64,000 bases of DNA from Lachnospiraceae bacterium NC2008 (GTDB lineage Bacteria > Bacillota > Clostridia > Lachnospirales > Lachnospiraceae), in contig JHWS01000011.1 in the NCBI GenBank assembly GCA_000687675.1, positions 1 to 64,000 on the forward strand. Direction: 5' to 3'. Positions 1 through 8,482 of the stretch are shown here, piece by piece. Numbering within the stretch: the stretch's first letter is position 1; every line of letters starts with the position of its first letter. The notes under the pieces are model-generated. The model searched no databases. It saw nothing but the letters and a program-made list of their open reading frames with translations, and was not told where the DNA came from. The translations under genes were made by a program, and so were the position numbers.

Positions 1-351
1 GAAATTACTGATGATAATCTTGAGATGGTTAAGGTTAATGATCAGACTGTACCTGTAAAAGATGGTAAGGCAACATACAAGCTTACAAGTGATAGCGGAG
101 AGATGCTTTACAAGATAGAAGCTACAGACCAGGCAGGACATACGGTTACTTATACCATAACAGTTGCTTCTCCATGGGTTGAAGATGGATTCGTCCCGGC
201 AGGTCAGATAGTTAAACTTAAACCGGGTAAGGCTTATTCATTAAAAAGTGGAAAGAAGTACAAGATAAAAGGTGATGACACTGTATATAACGGTGGCAGC
301 AAGTTCTATGTAGACAAGGAAACATCATTAGAACTTGAAGAAGTACAGTAA
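1..351 (+). CDS. C-terminal end of a cell-surface Ig-like repeat protein (partial)
   Basis: The reading frame is open from the first base, so the gene begins outside the window; the ATG at 25 is internal. The visible 116 residues have a beta-rich pattern typical of bacterial Ig-like domains, ending in a short segment rich in Lys, Gly and Tyr after residue 60. There is no LPXTG sorting signal and no C-terminal membrane helix, so anchoring, if any, must come from the missing part. A hairpin terminator follows at 363. Function beyond an extracellular or adhesin-like role cannot be read. Confidence 0.6.
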   Translation, partial: EITDDNLEMVKVNDQTVPVKDGKATYKLTSDSGEMLYKIEATDQAGHTVTYTITVASPWVEDGFVPAGQIVKLKPGKAYSLKSGKKYKIKGDDTVYNGGSKFYVDKETSLELEEVQ

Positions 352-362
352 TTAAGATGTAT

Positions 363-403
363 GAAAGGGCATAGGTATTCACATACTACTTATGTCCTTT
401 TCT
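363..403 (+). terminator. Rho-independent terminator of the surface-protein gene
   Basis: The arms at 364-373 and 391-400 pair over 10 bp with one G-U, the stem can extend inward, and a T-rich run follows. It lies 12 bases after the stop codon. The small open frame at 361-546 covers this hairpin and is not considered a gene. Confidence 0.7.
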
Positions 404-483
404 GTGATGACAGAACCAAAGGGAAGCGTTTAAACGTAGAATTTATCAGGTATAACAAATTTCTACTAAAAATAGATATAAAA

Positions 484-512
484 TTGATTTATATACAAAA
501 TATTGTTATTAT
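484..512 (+). promoter_or_regulatory. Sigma-A-type promoter of the phosphopantetheinyl transferase gene
   Basis: TTGATT at 484-489 and TATTAT at 507-512 are separated by 17 bases. The start codon of the next gene follows 44 bases downstream, with a GAGGGG ribosome binding site at 544-549. Confidence 0.55.
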
Positions 513-555
513 TATCTTTGTGAAGGTCACATGTGGGTTATTTTGAGGGGAACGA

Positions 556-1638
556 ATGTATAAGCTATATTTTGCTAATATTAGTGATTATTACGATGAA
601 AAAACATACAAAAAGGGTTATCAAAAAGTATGTCAGTATCGTAAGAATAAGATTGATGCCTGCAAGAATGAAGATGACAAGATAAGAAGTCTTGTTGCAG
701 GTTTATTATTTGAGGAAGCTTGTGAAGAATATAACATCACAAATCTTTTAGATAAGCTTAAAGATGGCGAACATGGAAAACCATTCTTTGACTGTGATGA
801 TGACCAGTTCCCAGGAGAACAGAGAATACACTTTAATATCTCTCATTCTGGAAAACAGGTAATGGTAGGTATGTCAGATACACCTATTGGTGTTGATATA
901 CAGGAGATGAAGCCTCTTAAGGCTGATATAGCAAGCAGATATTTTACAGAAAAAGAGCAGGACCTGTATTTTAGAGCTTCTGAAGAAGAGTGTGATAAGA
1001 TTCTTTACAAGATATGGTGTCTTAAAGAGTCGTATGTAAAGTTTACCGGTAACGGGCTTATGGAAGGACTTGAGACATTCTCAGTTCTTGATCATATGAT
1101 GGATGCCGGCATATGGCAGGATGAATATGCATACTCTGTAACGACAACAGATTATAAAGAAGAGCAGGGAATACTTAATATTGAAACTACTAAGCCTATG
1201 ACTAAGGATGAGCTAGCAGCTAAGATTCTTAGTAAGGATGATAAGAAAGAACTTTCAGCTCCGGCACCAGAGGAAAGAACCGACAAAGAGATTCTTATAA
1301 GTGCTCTTAAGGATGAGAAGACAGTTCGTCCTATGTCTGAAGAAGAAGTTCATGCCAAGGTAGTGGAAGTTCAGGCTGAAAATCAGCAGATAGCAGATGC
1401 TGCTAAAGAAACAAATAAAGATACAAATAACGATACAAATTACGAAGTAAAAGAAAAAGTAACAGAAGAAGCTGATACTAAAAAAGAACCTAAACCGGTG
1501 GCATACACCGAGGAGGTTAAGGTTCTTAGGTCTACACCAGATCAGGTTACATACGAGATTAAGAAGCGGGATACTCTATCAAGGTCCTGCGGAATAACAA
1601 GGTGTAAGTATTACCGAAATCTTTTGAAATTTAGATAG
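556..1638 (+). CDS. 4'-phosphopantetheinyl transferase (Sfp type) with long charged C-terminal tail
   Basis: Family function: transfer of the 4'-phosphopantetheine arm of CoA to a conserved Ser of carrier proteins. Residues 1-220 carry the Sfp/AcpT hallmarks: FNISHSG, GVDIQ, RYFTEKE, and the WCLKESYVKFTGNGL helix that supplies Mg2+ and CoA ligands. Residues about 220-330 form a Glu/Lys/Thr-rich low-complexity linker not found in ordinary 220-240 residue members. The last 30 residues (VTYEIKKRDTLSR onwards) look like the start of a LysM domain that is cut off or frameshifted. The gene stands alone between two terminators, with no biosynthetic cluster beside it. The transferase call is secure; the meaning of the tail is open. 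Confidence 0.85.
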   Translation: MYKLYFANISDYYDEKTYKKGYQKVCQYRKNKIDACKNEDDKIRSLVAGLLFEEACEEYNITNLLDKLKDGEHGKPFFDCDDDQFPGEQRIHFNISHSGKQVMVGMSDTPIGVDIQEMKPLKADIASRYFTEKEQDLYFRASEEECDKILYKIWCLKESYVKFTGNGLMEGLETFSVLDHMMDAGIWQDEYAYSVTTTDYKEEQGILNIETTKPMTKDELAAKILSKDDKKELSAPAPEERTDKEILISALKDEKTVRPMSEEEVHAKVVEVQAENQQIADAAKETNKDTNNDTNYEVKEKVTEEADTKKEPKPVAYTEEVKVLRSTPDQVTYEIKKRDTLSRSCGITRCKYYRNLLKFR

Positions 1639-1645
1639 GTAAATA

Positions 1646-1677
1646 AAGGGTAGGAAAAATCCTACCCTTGTTTTTTG
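1646..1677 (+). terminator. Rho-independent terminator
   Basis: A perfect 9-bp stem AAGGGTAGG/CCTACCCTT (1646-1654 and 1661-1669) with a 6-base loop is followed by GTTTTTT. It ends the phosphopantetheinyl transferase gene. Confidence 0.9.
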
Positions 1678-1746
1678 AACTAGTGCCCTAACTCTTAAAA
1701 AAAGTACTAGTAAAGGCTTCTAATTCTATATAGCGGGAAAACGAGA

Positions 1747-2865
1747 ATGGAAGAAAAGAGAAAACGACCTCTTACTTTAGAGGAGAGAATAAGACGCAGA
1801 AAGATTAAGAGAACCATATTAGTAATCAGAGCGTGTTTAAGACTGCTTTTAATAATAGCTGTATTAGTTTTTTTAATTCTAGGACTGATAAAGCTAGGCA
1901 AATGGGTATTTTCAGGACATAAGAAGGAAGATAAGACTACTGTTAGTTCATTAGATATTTCTTATCAAGACATAAGTGAAAATCAGGTGTCGGAAAATAC
2001 TATTACAGAACCAGCGACATATAAATCATGTGAGCCAGCCAAATATGGCTTCACTGAAGGTTATAATGCAGTATCTGATAATTCTACAGGTTATATGTGG
2101 GACGAAGAGATTCTATCTACCTACGGCGTCATAATTAATGTTAGCGACAACAAAATAGTCGCAGCGAGAAATGCTAATGATAGGATATATCCGGCTTCCA
2201 TGACCAAGGTGCTTACTGTTCTTGTGGCAGCAGAGCATGTAACAGATCTTGATGATAAAGTTATTATTACTCAGGACGATACCAACTATGCCTACTCACA
2301 TGACTTAAGTATTGTAGGTTATGCCATAGGAGAAGAAACAACAGTCAGAGATCTTATGTATGGAACTATCCTTCCATCAGGTGGAGATGCAGCCCATGCG
2401 CTGGCTGTATACGTAGCAGGAGACGAAGAGTCATTTGCAAAGTTAATGAATGAGAAGGTGGAAGAACTTGGCCTATCGGCAACAACCCACTTTACAAACT
2501 GCTCTGGAATACATAATGAAAACCACTATACCACTGTTACAGATATGGCTATGATTCTTAAGGCTGCAGAGGAGAATGAACTTTGTCATGAGATTCTTGG
2601 GGCAAGAAAGTATACCACCTCAAAAACTACTGAGCATCCTGATGGAATAGAAATTTCAAACTGGTTCATCAGACGTATAGAGGATAAGGACTGTCATGGA
2701 ACAGTTATGGGAGCAAAAACCGGATTTGTTAATGAATCTGGCTGCTGCGCTGTAAGCTACTGCGTATCCAATGATGGCATACCTTACATATGCTGTACAG
2801 CCAACGCATGGAGTTCATGGAGAGCCATCTATGACCATGTTCAAATCTATGACGATTACCTGTAA
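1747..2865 (+). CDS. Membrane-anchored D-alanyl-D-alanine carboxypeptidase (peptidase S11)
   Basis: Trims the terminal D-Ala of peptidoglycan stem peptides outside the membrane. A basic N-terminus leads into one hydrophobic helix (about residues 24-50), so the enzyme is anchored N-terminally with the catalytic domain outside; the usual C-terminal amphipathic anchor is absent. Active-site motifs: SMTK with nucleophile Ser151 and Lys154, and KTG at 324-326. The second motif, normally SxN (usually SGN), reads S211-G-G213. Residues 60-105 are a Ser/Thr/Glu-rich linker. An unusual branched palindrome starts at the stop codon. Confidence 0.88.
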   Translation: MEEKRKRPLTLEERIRRRKIKRTILVIRACLRLLLIIAVLVFLILGLIKLGKWVFSGHKKEDKTTVSSLDISYQDISENQVSENTITEPATYKSCEPAKYGFTEGYNAVSDNSTGYMWDEEILSTYGVIINVSDNKIVAARNANDRIYPASMTKVLTVLVAAEHVTDLDDKVIITQDDTNYAYSHDLSIVGYAIGEETTVRDLMYGTILPSGGDAAHALAVYVAGDEESFAKLMNEKVEELGLSATTHFTNCSGIHNENHYTTVTDMAMILKAAEENELCHEILGARKYTTSKTTEHPDGIEISNWFIRRIEDKDCHGTVMGAKTGFVNESGCCAVSYCVSNDGIPYICCTANAWSSWRAIYDHVQIYDDYL

Positions 2866-2867
2866 CA

Positions 2868-2999
2868 GTTCAGAACCAAGGCGATTTTCTAAGAAATATT
2901 TTTGGAAAAGCATGCTTTTACCAAGATATTTCTTAGAAAATCGCTTTGGCGAGAGCCAAACAGCTCGAAAATCTTTGATTTTCGAGCTTGGTTCTGAAC
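2868..2999. repeat. Cloverleaf-like palindromic element (outer stem plus three arms)
   Basis: A perfect 13-bp outer inverted repeat (2868-2880 with 2987-2999) encloses three hairpins. Arm A has a perfect 19-bp stem (2881-2899 with 2926-2944) and a further paired tip around GCATGC. Arm B is TTTGGC-GAGA-GCCAAA at 2945-2960, with a GNRA-type loop. Arm C is an 11-bp stem (2963-2973 with 2977-2987, the last base shared with the outer stem) closed by TTT. Almost every base is paired and there is no terminal T-run. It starts three bases after the carboxypeptidase stop codon. It could be a palindromic mobile element, a structured RNA, or a processing/termination site. Confidence 0.75.
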
Positions 3000-3011
3000 A
3001 ATTACGATAAT

Positions 3012-3040
3012 TTGTAATTGATAATCACTTGTGATAAAAT
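3012..3040 (+). promoter_or_regulatory. Promoter of the iorAB operon
   Basis: TTGTAA at 3012-3017 and TAAAAT at 3035-3040 with a 17-base spacer lie about 75 bases before the iorA start, just after the palindromic element. Confidence 0.5.
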
Positions 3041-3114
3041 ACATATTTAGTGCATTCTGTCTTTTGGGAGAGAAAAGATAGTGTGTTTGGAGTTATTTTG
3101 AAAGGATTATTACT

Positions 3115-4854
3115 ATGGCAGAAAAGAAGATAATGCTTGGTAATGAGGCTATTGCCCGTGGTGCATATGAAGCTGGAGTTAAGGTTTCAAGTGCTTACCC
3201 TGGAACACCAAGTACAGAGATTAGTGAAAACGTTGTTAAATACGATGGAATATATGCTGAGTGGGCACCTAACGAGAAGGTAGCTATGGAAGTAGCTATC
3301 GGTGCATCTATAGCAGGTGTAAGATCACTTTGTTCTATGAAGATGGTTGGTGTTAATGTAGCATCTGACCCTCTTTATACTATTTCTTACTCAGGAGTTA
3401 ATGGTGGTCTTGTTCTTGTAGCAGCTGATGATCCAGGCCTTTATTCTTCACAGAACGAGCAGGATTCTAGATGCGTAGCAAGAGTTGCACAGGTTCCTGT
3501 ACTTGAGCCATCAGATTCACAGGAAGCTAAGGATTTCACTAAGCTTGCATTTGAACTTTCTGAGAAATATGACTGCCCAGTTATGGTTAGAACTACTACA
3601 AGACTTGCTCATTCACAGGGCGTAGTTGAGCTTTGCGATAGAGTAGAAGTAGATGATAAGCCATATGTTAGAGATATTAAGAAAAATGTTATGATGCCTG
3701 CTATGGCTAAAGGTCGTCACCTTATAGTTGAGCAGAGACTTAAAGATATGGCTGAAGATGCATGCACTATGTCATGCAACAAGGTTGAGTATAACAGTAC
3801 TAAGGTTGGTGTTATTACTGAAGGTATTCCATATCAGTATGTTAAGGAAGCTATGCCAGATGCTTCTGTTCTTAAGCTTGGACTTGTTCATCCACTTCCA
3901 AGAAAGCTTATTGAAGAATTCGCTTCTAAGGTAGATGAACTTTATATAGTAGAAGAGTTAGAGCCACTTGTAGAAGAGCAGGTTAGAAGCTGGGGTATTA
4001 AGTGCCACGGTAAGGATCTTCTTACAATTCAGGGCGAGTACAGCGCAAATATGCTTAGAGAAAGACTTCTTGGTCAGAAAGTTGAGACAGATGAAGCTGC
4101 TCAGGTTCCACCACGTCCACCAATTCTTTGTCCAGGATGTCCACATAGAAGTACATTCTCAGTTATCAGCGAGCTTAAGATGCATGCAGCAGGAGATATC
4201 GGTTGCTATACTCTTGGTGCTATTGCTCCTCTTAACGTTATTGATACTACAGTATGTATGGGTTCTAGTATCTCTACACTTCATGGTATGGAGAAGGCTA
4301 AGGGCAAGGATTATATTAAGGACTGGGTTGCTGTAATAGGCGATTCAACATTCCTTCATACAGGTATTAATTCACTTCTTAACATGGTATACAACAAGGC
4401 TACTGGAACAGTTATCATCCTTGATAACTCAACAACAGGTATGACAGGTCATCAGGAACATGCTGCTACAGGTAAGACACTTGCAGGTGAAGCAACATAT
4501 GCAGTTGACCTTGTAGATCTTTGCCATGCTCTTGGAGTTAAGTCAGTATCAGTAGTTAATGCATTTGATACAGAGAAACTTAAAGAAACTATCAAGGCTG
4601 AGGTTGCAAAGGATGAGGTATCAGTTATTATCTCTCAGGCACCTTGTGCACTTCTTAAGACTAATATTTCTCATCATAAGTGTAAGCCACTTTCAGACAA
4701 ATGTAAGAAATGTGGTATGTGCCTTAAGATGGGATGTCCTGCAATTACTAAAAATGCTGACGGAACAATCTCTATTGATGATACACTCTGCAACGGCTGC
4801 GGTCTTTGCATGAGCAAGTGTAAGTTCGAGGCTATCGAGAAAGTAGAGGTCTAA
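3115..4854 (+). CDS. iorA: Indolepyruvate:ferredoxin oxidoreductase, alpha subunit
   Basis: Catalyses oxidative decarboxylation of aryl-pyruvates (from Trp, Phe, Tyr) to aryl-acetyl-CoA with reduction of ferredoxin, together with IorB. The 579-residue length fits the family. The N-terminal pyrimidine-binding region has SAYPGTPSTEI; the thiamine-diphosphate/Mg2+ region has GDSTF followed by LDNSTTGMTG. The C-terminus carries two 4Fe-4S motifs (CKKCGMCLKMGCP and CNGCGLCMSKCK). Start ATG with AAAGGA upstream. Three bases separate it from iorB. With the aryl-CoA ligase downstream this suggests reversible aromatic amino-acid catabolism or assimilation of aryl acids. Confidence 0.95.
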   Translation: MAEKKIMLGNEAIARGAYEAGVKVSSAYPGTPSTEISENVVKYDGIYAEWAPNEKVAMEVAIGASIAGVRSLCSMKMVGVNVASDPLYTISYSGVNGGLVLVAADDPGLYSSQNEQDSRCVARVAQVPVLEPSDSQEAKDFTKLAFELSEKYDCPVMVRTTTRLAHSQGVVELCDRVEVDDKPYVRDIKKNVMMPAMAKGRHLIVEQRLKDMAEDACTMSCNKVEYNSTKVGVITEGIPYQYVKEAMPDASVLKLGLVHPLPRKLIEEFASKVDELYIVEELEPLVEEQVRSWGIKCHGKDLLTIQGEYSANMLRERLLGQKVETDEAAQVPPRPPILCPGCPHRSTFSVISELKMHAAGDIGCYTLGAIAPLNVIDTTVCMGSSISTLHGMEKAKGKDYIKDWVAVIGDSTFLHTGINSLLNMVYNKATGTVIILDNSTTGMTGHQEHAATGKTLAGEATYAVDLVDLCHALGVKSVSVVNAFDTEKLKETIKAEVAKDEVSVIISQAPCALLKTNISHHKCKPLSDKCKKCGMCLKMGCPAITKNADGTISIDDTLCNGCGLCMSKCKFEAIEKVEV

Positions 4855-4857
4855 GAT

Positions 4858-5427
4858 ATGGAAACAAAGAGTATTATGATTGTTGGTGTAGGCGGTCAGG
4901 GTACACTGCTTACAAGTAGAATATTAGGTGGTATTACAACAAGCGCTGGCTACGATGTTAAGCTTTCTGAAGTACATGGTATGGCTCAGAGAGGTGGTAG
5001 CGTTGTTACATTCGTAAGATATGGTGAGAGCGTACACGAGCCAATCGTTGAAGAGGGCTGCGCAGATGTTCTTATTGCATTTGAAAGACTTGAAGCTCTT
5101 AGATATGCACACTTCCTTAAGAAGGACGGTGTTATAATAGTTAACGATCAGAGAATAGACCCTATGCCTGTAGTTACAGGTGCTATGGAATATCCTGAGA
5201 ATATTATTGAGAACCTTGAGAAGAATCACAAGGTTGTTGCAGTTGATGCTATGGCTGAAGCTAAGAAGCTTGGCAATTCAAGAGTATTCAATACAATTAT
5301 CGTTGGTCTTGCTGCAAAGCATATGAACTTTGAACATGATGAGTGGATTAACGTAATTAAGAATACAGTTCCAGCAAAGACTGTAGATATTAATGTTCAG
5401 GCATTTGAGGTTGGATATAACCTTTAA
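4858..5427 (+). CDS. iorB: Indolepyruvate:ferredoxin oxidoreductase, beta subunit
   Basis: Partner of IorA; this gamma-type pyruvate-oxidoreductase domain helps form the CoA/substrate site. The 189-residue protein starts with the typical nucleotide-fold segment VGVGGQGTLLTSRILG, followed by SEVHGMAQRGGSV, both hallmarks of the family. It begins three bases after the iorA stop and is clearly cotranscribed with it. Confidence 0.94.
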   Translation: METKSIMIVGVGGQGTLLTSRILGGITTSAGYDVKLSEVHGMAQRGGSVVTFVRYGESVHEPIVEEGCADVLIAFERLEALRYAHFLKKDGVIIVNDQRIDPMPVVTGAMEYPENIIENLEKNHKVVAVDAMAEAKKLGNSRVFNTIIVGLAAKHMNFEHDEWINVIKNTVPAKTVDINVQAFEVGYNL

Positions 5428-5490
5428 TTTATTCAGCGAAAGTACTATAATACAGACTGAATTATCGCGAAGGAAAAATAGAGGTAAAAG

Positions 5491-5805
5491 ATGAAGATTG
5501 AAAATCAGATGACGAAAGTCAAAGTTAATAATGAGATAGATCTTTGTGAAGTAGCTAATGAAAAGGTTAGACGTAAACTAGAGGGAGCTCTTCAGTATGC
5601 CAGAGTATCATACTTCCTTAAGTGGCAGGAACCTAGTTTTATACGAAAGACACTTTTTAAAGATAGAACTAAGCTTATATTCTGTGTAAATTCTGCTCAG
5701 CTCGAAGACGCACTTGCTGTATGCGATGATCTTGGATTTACTGAGAAGGAAGTAAGATTTATCGGAGAAAAATCTAAAAATAGAAATATATATGCTAAAG
5801 ATTGA
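5491..5805 (+). CDS. Conserved-looking small protein of unknown function
   Basis: A 104-residue soluble protein with no membrane helix and no motif I recognise. It is rich in Lys/Arg and alternates predicted helices and strands. The ATG at 5491 follows GAGGTAAA at a good distance. It sits 63 bases after iorB and before a strong terminator, so it may be the last gene of the iorAB transcript. I do not assign a function. Confidence 0.6.
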   Translation: MKIENQMTKVKVNNEIDLCEVANEKVRRKLEGALQYARVSYFLKWQEPSFIRKTLFKDRTKLIFCVNSAQLEDALAVCDDLGFTEKEVRFIGEKSKNRNIYAKD

Positions 5806-5815
5806 TTAGTAATTT

Positions 5816-5848
5816 AAAAGGTGTAGTGCAAAGCACTACACCTTTTTT
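5816..5848. terminator. Bidirectional terminator between the iorAB transcript and galE
   Basis: A perfect 10-bp stem GGTGTAGTGC/GCACTACACC with a 3-base loop is flanked by AAAA on the left and TTTTTT on the right. It can therefore end the plus-strand transcript and also galE on the minus strand. Confidence 0.9.
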
Positions 5849-5877
5849 GATGCGCAGAGGCGCGTTTTGTTCGATTA

Positions 5878-6894
5878 TTATTCTTCAAATCCGTTAGGGT
5901 TGTTTTTCTGCCATCTCCAGCTATCCTGGCAGGCTCTCTTAATATCATATTTTGCTGTCCAGCCAAGTTCTTTTGCTGCAAGTGAAGCATCTGCATAGTT
6001 AGTTGCTATATCACCAGCACGTCTATCTTTGATTTCATAAGGAATCTTTACACCTGTAGCATCTTCAAATGCATGTACAAGCTCTAATACGCTTGTTCCT
6101 TTACCTGTACCAAGGTTAAAGATTTCTGTGCCCTTGTTAAGGCTAAATCTTTCAACTGCCTTAACATGTCCTATTGCAAGGTCAACAACGTGGATATAGT
6201 CTCTTACACCAGTTCCATCAACTGTGTCATAATCATTACCAAAGATTCCAAGTTTCTCACGCTTACCAACAGCTACCTGTGTGATGTAAGGCATAAGGTT
6301 GTTTGGAATACCATTTGGATTCTCACCAATAAGTCCACTTTCATGAGCGCCAATTGGGTTAAAGTATCTAAGAAGTACTACATTCCATTCTGGGTCAGCA
6401 GTCTGTATATCTGTAAGAATTGTTTCAAGCATAGACTTTGTTGTACCGTAAGGATTAGTACAAGGTTTCTTAGGAGATTTCTCTGTTACTGGTACAGTAT
6501 CTGGGTCGCCGTAAACTGTAGCAGAAGAAGAGAAGATTATATTCTTTACTCCATGCTTTCTCATAACATCAACTAAAACTAATGTACCTGAGATATTGTT
6601 CTCATAATATTCCCAAGGCTTAACACATGATTCGCCAACAGCCTTAAGACCAGCAAAGTGAATACAAGCCTCTATTTTTTCTTTCTCAAATACTTTTTCA
6701 AGACCTTCTCTGTCTCTTATATCAACTTTATAAAATGGGATTTCTTTTCCAACTATCTTAGCTACTCTTTCAAGAGATTTCTCGCTTGAGTTAGAAAGGT
6801 TATCAATAACAACTGCTTCATGTCCGGCATTGATAAGCTCGATTACTGTATGTGAGCCGATGTAGCCGCTTCCACCTGTTACAAGTATCTTCAT
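5878..6894 (-). CDS. galE: UDP-glucose 4-epimerase
   Basis: Interconverts UDP-glucose and UDP-galactose (Leloir pathway; cell-wall and exopolysaccharide precursors). The 338-residue length matches the family. The NAD-binding Rossmann motif TGGSGYIGSH is at the N-terminus, with SSSATVYGDP carrying the catalytic Ser/Thr region and NPYGTTK carrying the YxxxK pair. It is transcribed alone, opposite to all neighbours, and interrupts the aryl-acid gene set. An AGGAGG-type site (complement of cctcctt at 6905-6911) precedes the ATG. Confidence 0.96.
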   Translation of the reverse strand: MKILVTGGSGYIGSHTVIELINAGHEAVVIDNLSNSSEKSLERVAKIVGKEIPFYKVDIRDREGLEKVFEKEKIEACIHFAGLKAVGESCVKPWEYYENNISGTLVLVDVMRKHGVKNIIFSSSATVYGDPDTVPVTEKSPKKPCTNPYGTTKSMLETILTDIQTADPEWNVVLLRYFNPIGAHESGLIGENPNGIPNNLMPYITQVAVGKREKLGIFGNDYDTVDGTGVRDYIHVVDLAIGHVKAVERFSLNKGTEIFNLGTGKGTSVLELVHAFEDATGVKIPYEIKDRRAGDIATNYADASLAAKELGWTAKYDIKRACQDSWRWQKNNPNGFEE

Positions 6895-7003
6895 ATATGT
6901 TTGTCCTCCTTACAGATACATAATGCATCTGATATGTATTTTATTGTTATGCACTTAAAGAAAGTTTAACACATTTCTTGGTGACTTATGAACCTATTTT
7001 GTG

Positions 7004-7009
7004 TATAAT
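7004..7009 (+). promoter_or_regulatory. Likely -10 box of the tRNA-Thr promoter
   Basis: A consensus TATAAT lies 19 bases before the tRNA. No convincing -35 at 17 bases was seen (gtgact at 6981-6986 is the best match), so this call rests on the -10 and its position. Confidence 0.4.
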
Positions 7010-7027
7010 AGTCTTCGTGAGTAAAAT

Positions 7028-7100
7028 GCTGCTATAGCTCAGTCGGTAGAGCGTCGCATTGGTAATGCGGAGGTCACGGGTTCAAGTCCCGCTAGTAGCT
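7028..7100 (+). tRNA. tRNA-Thr (anticodon GGT)
   Basis: A complete cloverleaf: 7-bp acceptor GCTGCTA/TAGTAGC with one G-U, D-arm with GCTCAGTCGGTAGAGC, anticodon loop TTGGTAA, and T-arm with GGGTTCAAGTCCC. CCA is not encoded. A T-run follows directly. Confidence 0.95.
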
Positions 7101-7152
7101 TTTTTGTTTTATATAGGTAAATAACTGCAGTCTGACATTAATGGAGGTTCTA

Positions 7153-8460
7153 ATGGAAAGGTATTTTAGCGAGAATGTGGAATGTGCTTCCAGAGAAGAA
7201 ATTACTAAGATACAGAGCGAGAAATTAGTCGCTCAGGTTAAGCATGTATATGACAATGTTCCATATTATCGTAAGAAGATGGAAGAAAAAGGAGTTACTC
7301 CTGATGATATTAAGGGAATAGAAGACCTTCATAAGCTTCCATTTATCTGCAAGGACGATTTAAAGGATGCTTATCCATATGGTTTCCTTGGAGTACCTAA
7401 GTCAGAGGTAAGCAAGATTCACTCAACAAGTGGTACAACAGGTAAGAGAGTTATTGCTTACTATACTAAGGAAGATGAAGATATCTGGTACGAGTGCTGC
7501 GCCAGAGCTCTTACAGCAGCAGGTGCAACAAAGGAAGATGTTGTACAGGTTGCATATGGATATGGTTTATTTACTGGTGCATCAGGTGTTGACGGTGGTG
7601 CCCATGCTATTGGAGCTATGACAGTTCCTATGTCTTCTGGTAATACAGACAGACAGATAACATTTATGCGTGACCTTGGTTCAACTATTCTTTGTTGTAC
7701 ACCTTCATATGCTGCATATATTGGTGAAACTATTGCAGAGATGGGAATCAAGCCAGAAGAATTAACACTTAAGTCTGGTGTATTTGGTGCAGAACCTTGG
7801 ACAGAGGCTATGAGAAAAGAGATAGAAGCATCTCTTGGTATCAAGGCATACGATATATATGGTCTTACAGAACTTGGTGGACCTGGCGTATCTTATGAGT
7901 GTTATGAGCAGAAGGGTATGCATATTAATGAGGACCATTATATAGCTGAGATTATCAATCCTGAGACAGGAGAGGTTCTTCCTGATGGAGAGAAGGGCGA
8001 GTTAGTATTTACAAGCCTTGATAAGAAGGGCTTCCCTATGCTTAGATACAGAACAAAGGATATCTGCGTTCTTAATAAGACAAAGTGCTCATGTGGCAGA
8101 ACATTCGTAAGGATGGCTAAGCCTATGGGAAGAAGTGATGATATGATGATTATCAGAGGTGTTAACGTATTCCCATCACAGATTGAGACTGTACTTTTAC
8201 AGGAAGGCTACAAGCCAAACTATCGTATAGAAGTAGATAGAAAGAATAATACAGATACTCTTGATATCTATGTAGAACTTAATTCTGAGAAGTTCTCTGA
8301 TACAGTTAAGGGACTTGAGATTCAGGAGAAGTCTCTTGCAGGTGCTATTAAGACTATGCTTGGTATTAATCCTAAGGTACACCTTGTTCCAGAAAAGTCT
8401 ATAGCAAGATCAGAAGGAAAAGCAGTTCGTATAGTAGATAAGAGAAAGCTTATTGATTAG
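7153..8460 (+). CDS. paaK: Phenylacetate-CoA ligase family enzyme (AMP-forming)
   Basis: Activates an aryl acid to its CoA thioester with ATP. The adenylation hallmarks are present: HSTSGTTGK (P-loop), YGLTELGGPG, and the Zn-like Cys cluster CSCGR near residue 315 seen in PaaK enzymes. I chose the ATG at 7153 because GGAGG lies at 7143-7147; the upstream in-frame ATG at 7141 overlaps that site. The resulting 435 residues fit the family. With iorAB upstream and an ACT gene 22 bases downstream, the substrate is likely phenylacetate or indoleacetate, by inference from context. Confidence 0.92.
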   Translation: MERYFSENVECASREEITKIQSEKLVAQVKHVYDNVPYYRKKMEEKGVTPDDIKGIEDLHKLPFICKDDLKDAYPYGFLGVPKSEVSKIHSTSGTTGKRVIAYYTKEDEDIWYECCARALTAAGATKEDVVQVAYGYGLFTGASGVDGGAHAIGAMTVPMSSGNTDRQITFMRDLGSTILCCTPSYAAYIGETIAEMGIKPEELTLKSGVFGAEPWTEAMRKEIEASLGIKAYDIYGLTELGGPGVSYECYEQKGMHINEDHYIAEIINPETGEVLPDGEKGELVFTSLDKKGFPMLRYRTKDICVLNKTKCSCGRTFVRMAKPMGRSDDMMIIRGVNVFPSQIETVLLQEGYKPNYRIEVDRKNNTDTLDIYVELNSEKFSDTVKGLEIQEKSLAGAIKTMLGINPKVHLVPEKSIARSEGKAVRIVDKRKLID

Positions 8461-8482
8461 TACTAGAAGGAGGTAAGGGGTT

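Noticed and set aside
361-546. 61-residue open frame after the surface protein
   Set aside because: It covers the terminator hairpin and the next promoter, has no ribosome site, and its translation has no protein-like pattern.
2771-3010. 79-residue open frame over the cloverleaf element
   Set aside because: It overlaps the carboxypeptidase gene in another frame and runs through a palindromic structure; coding is incidental.
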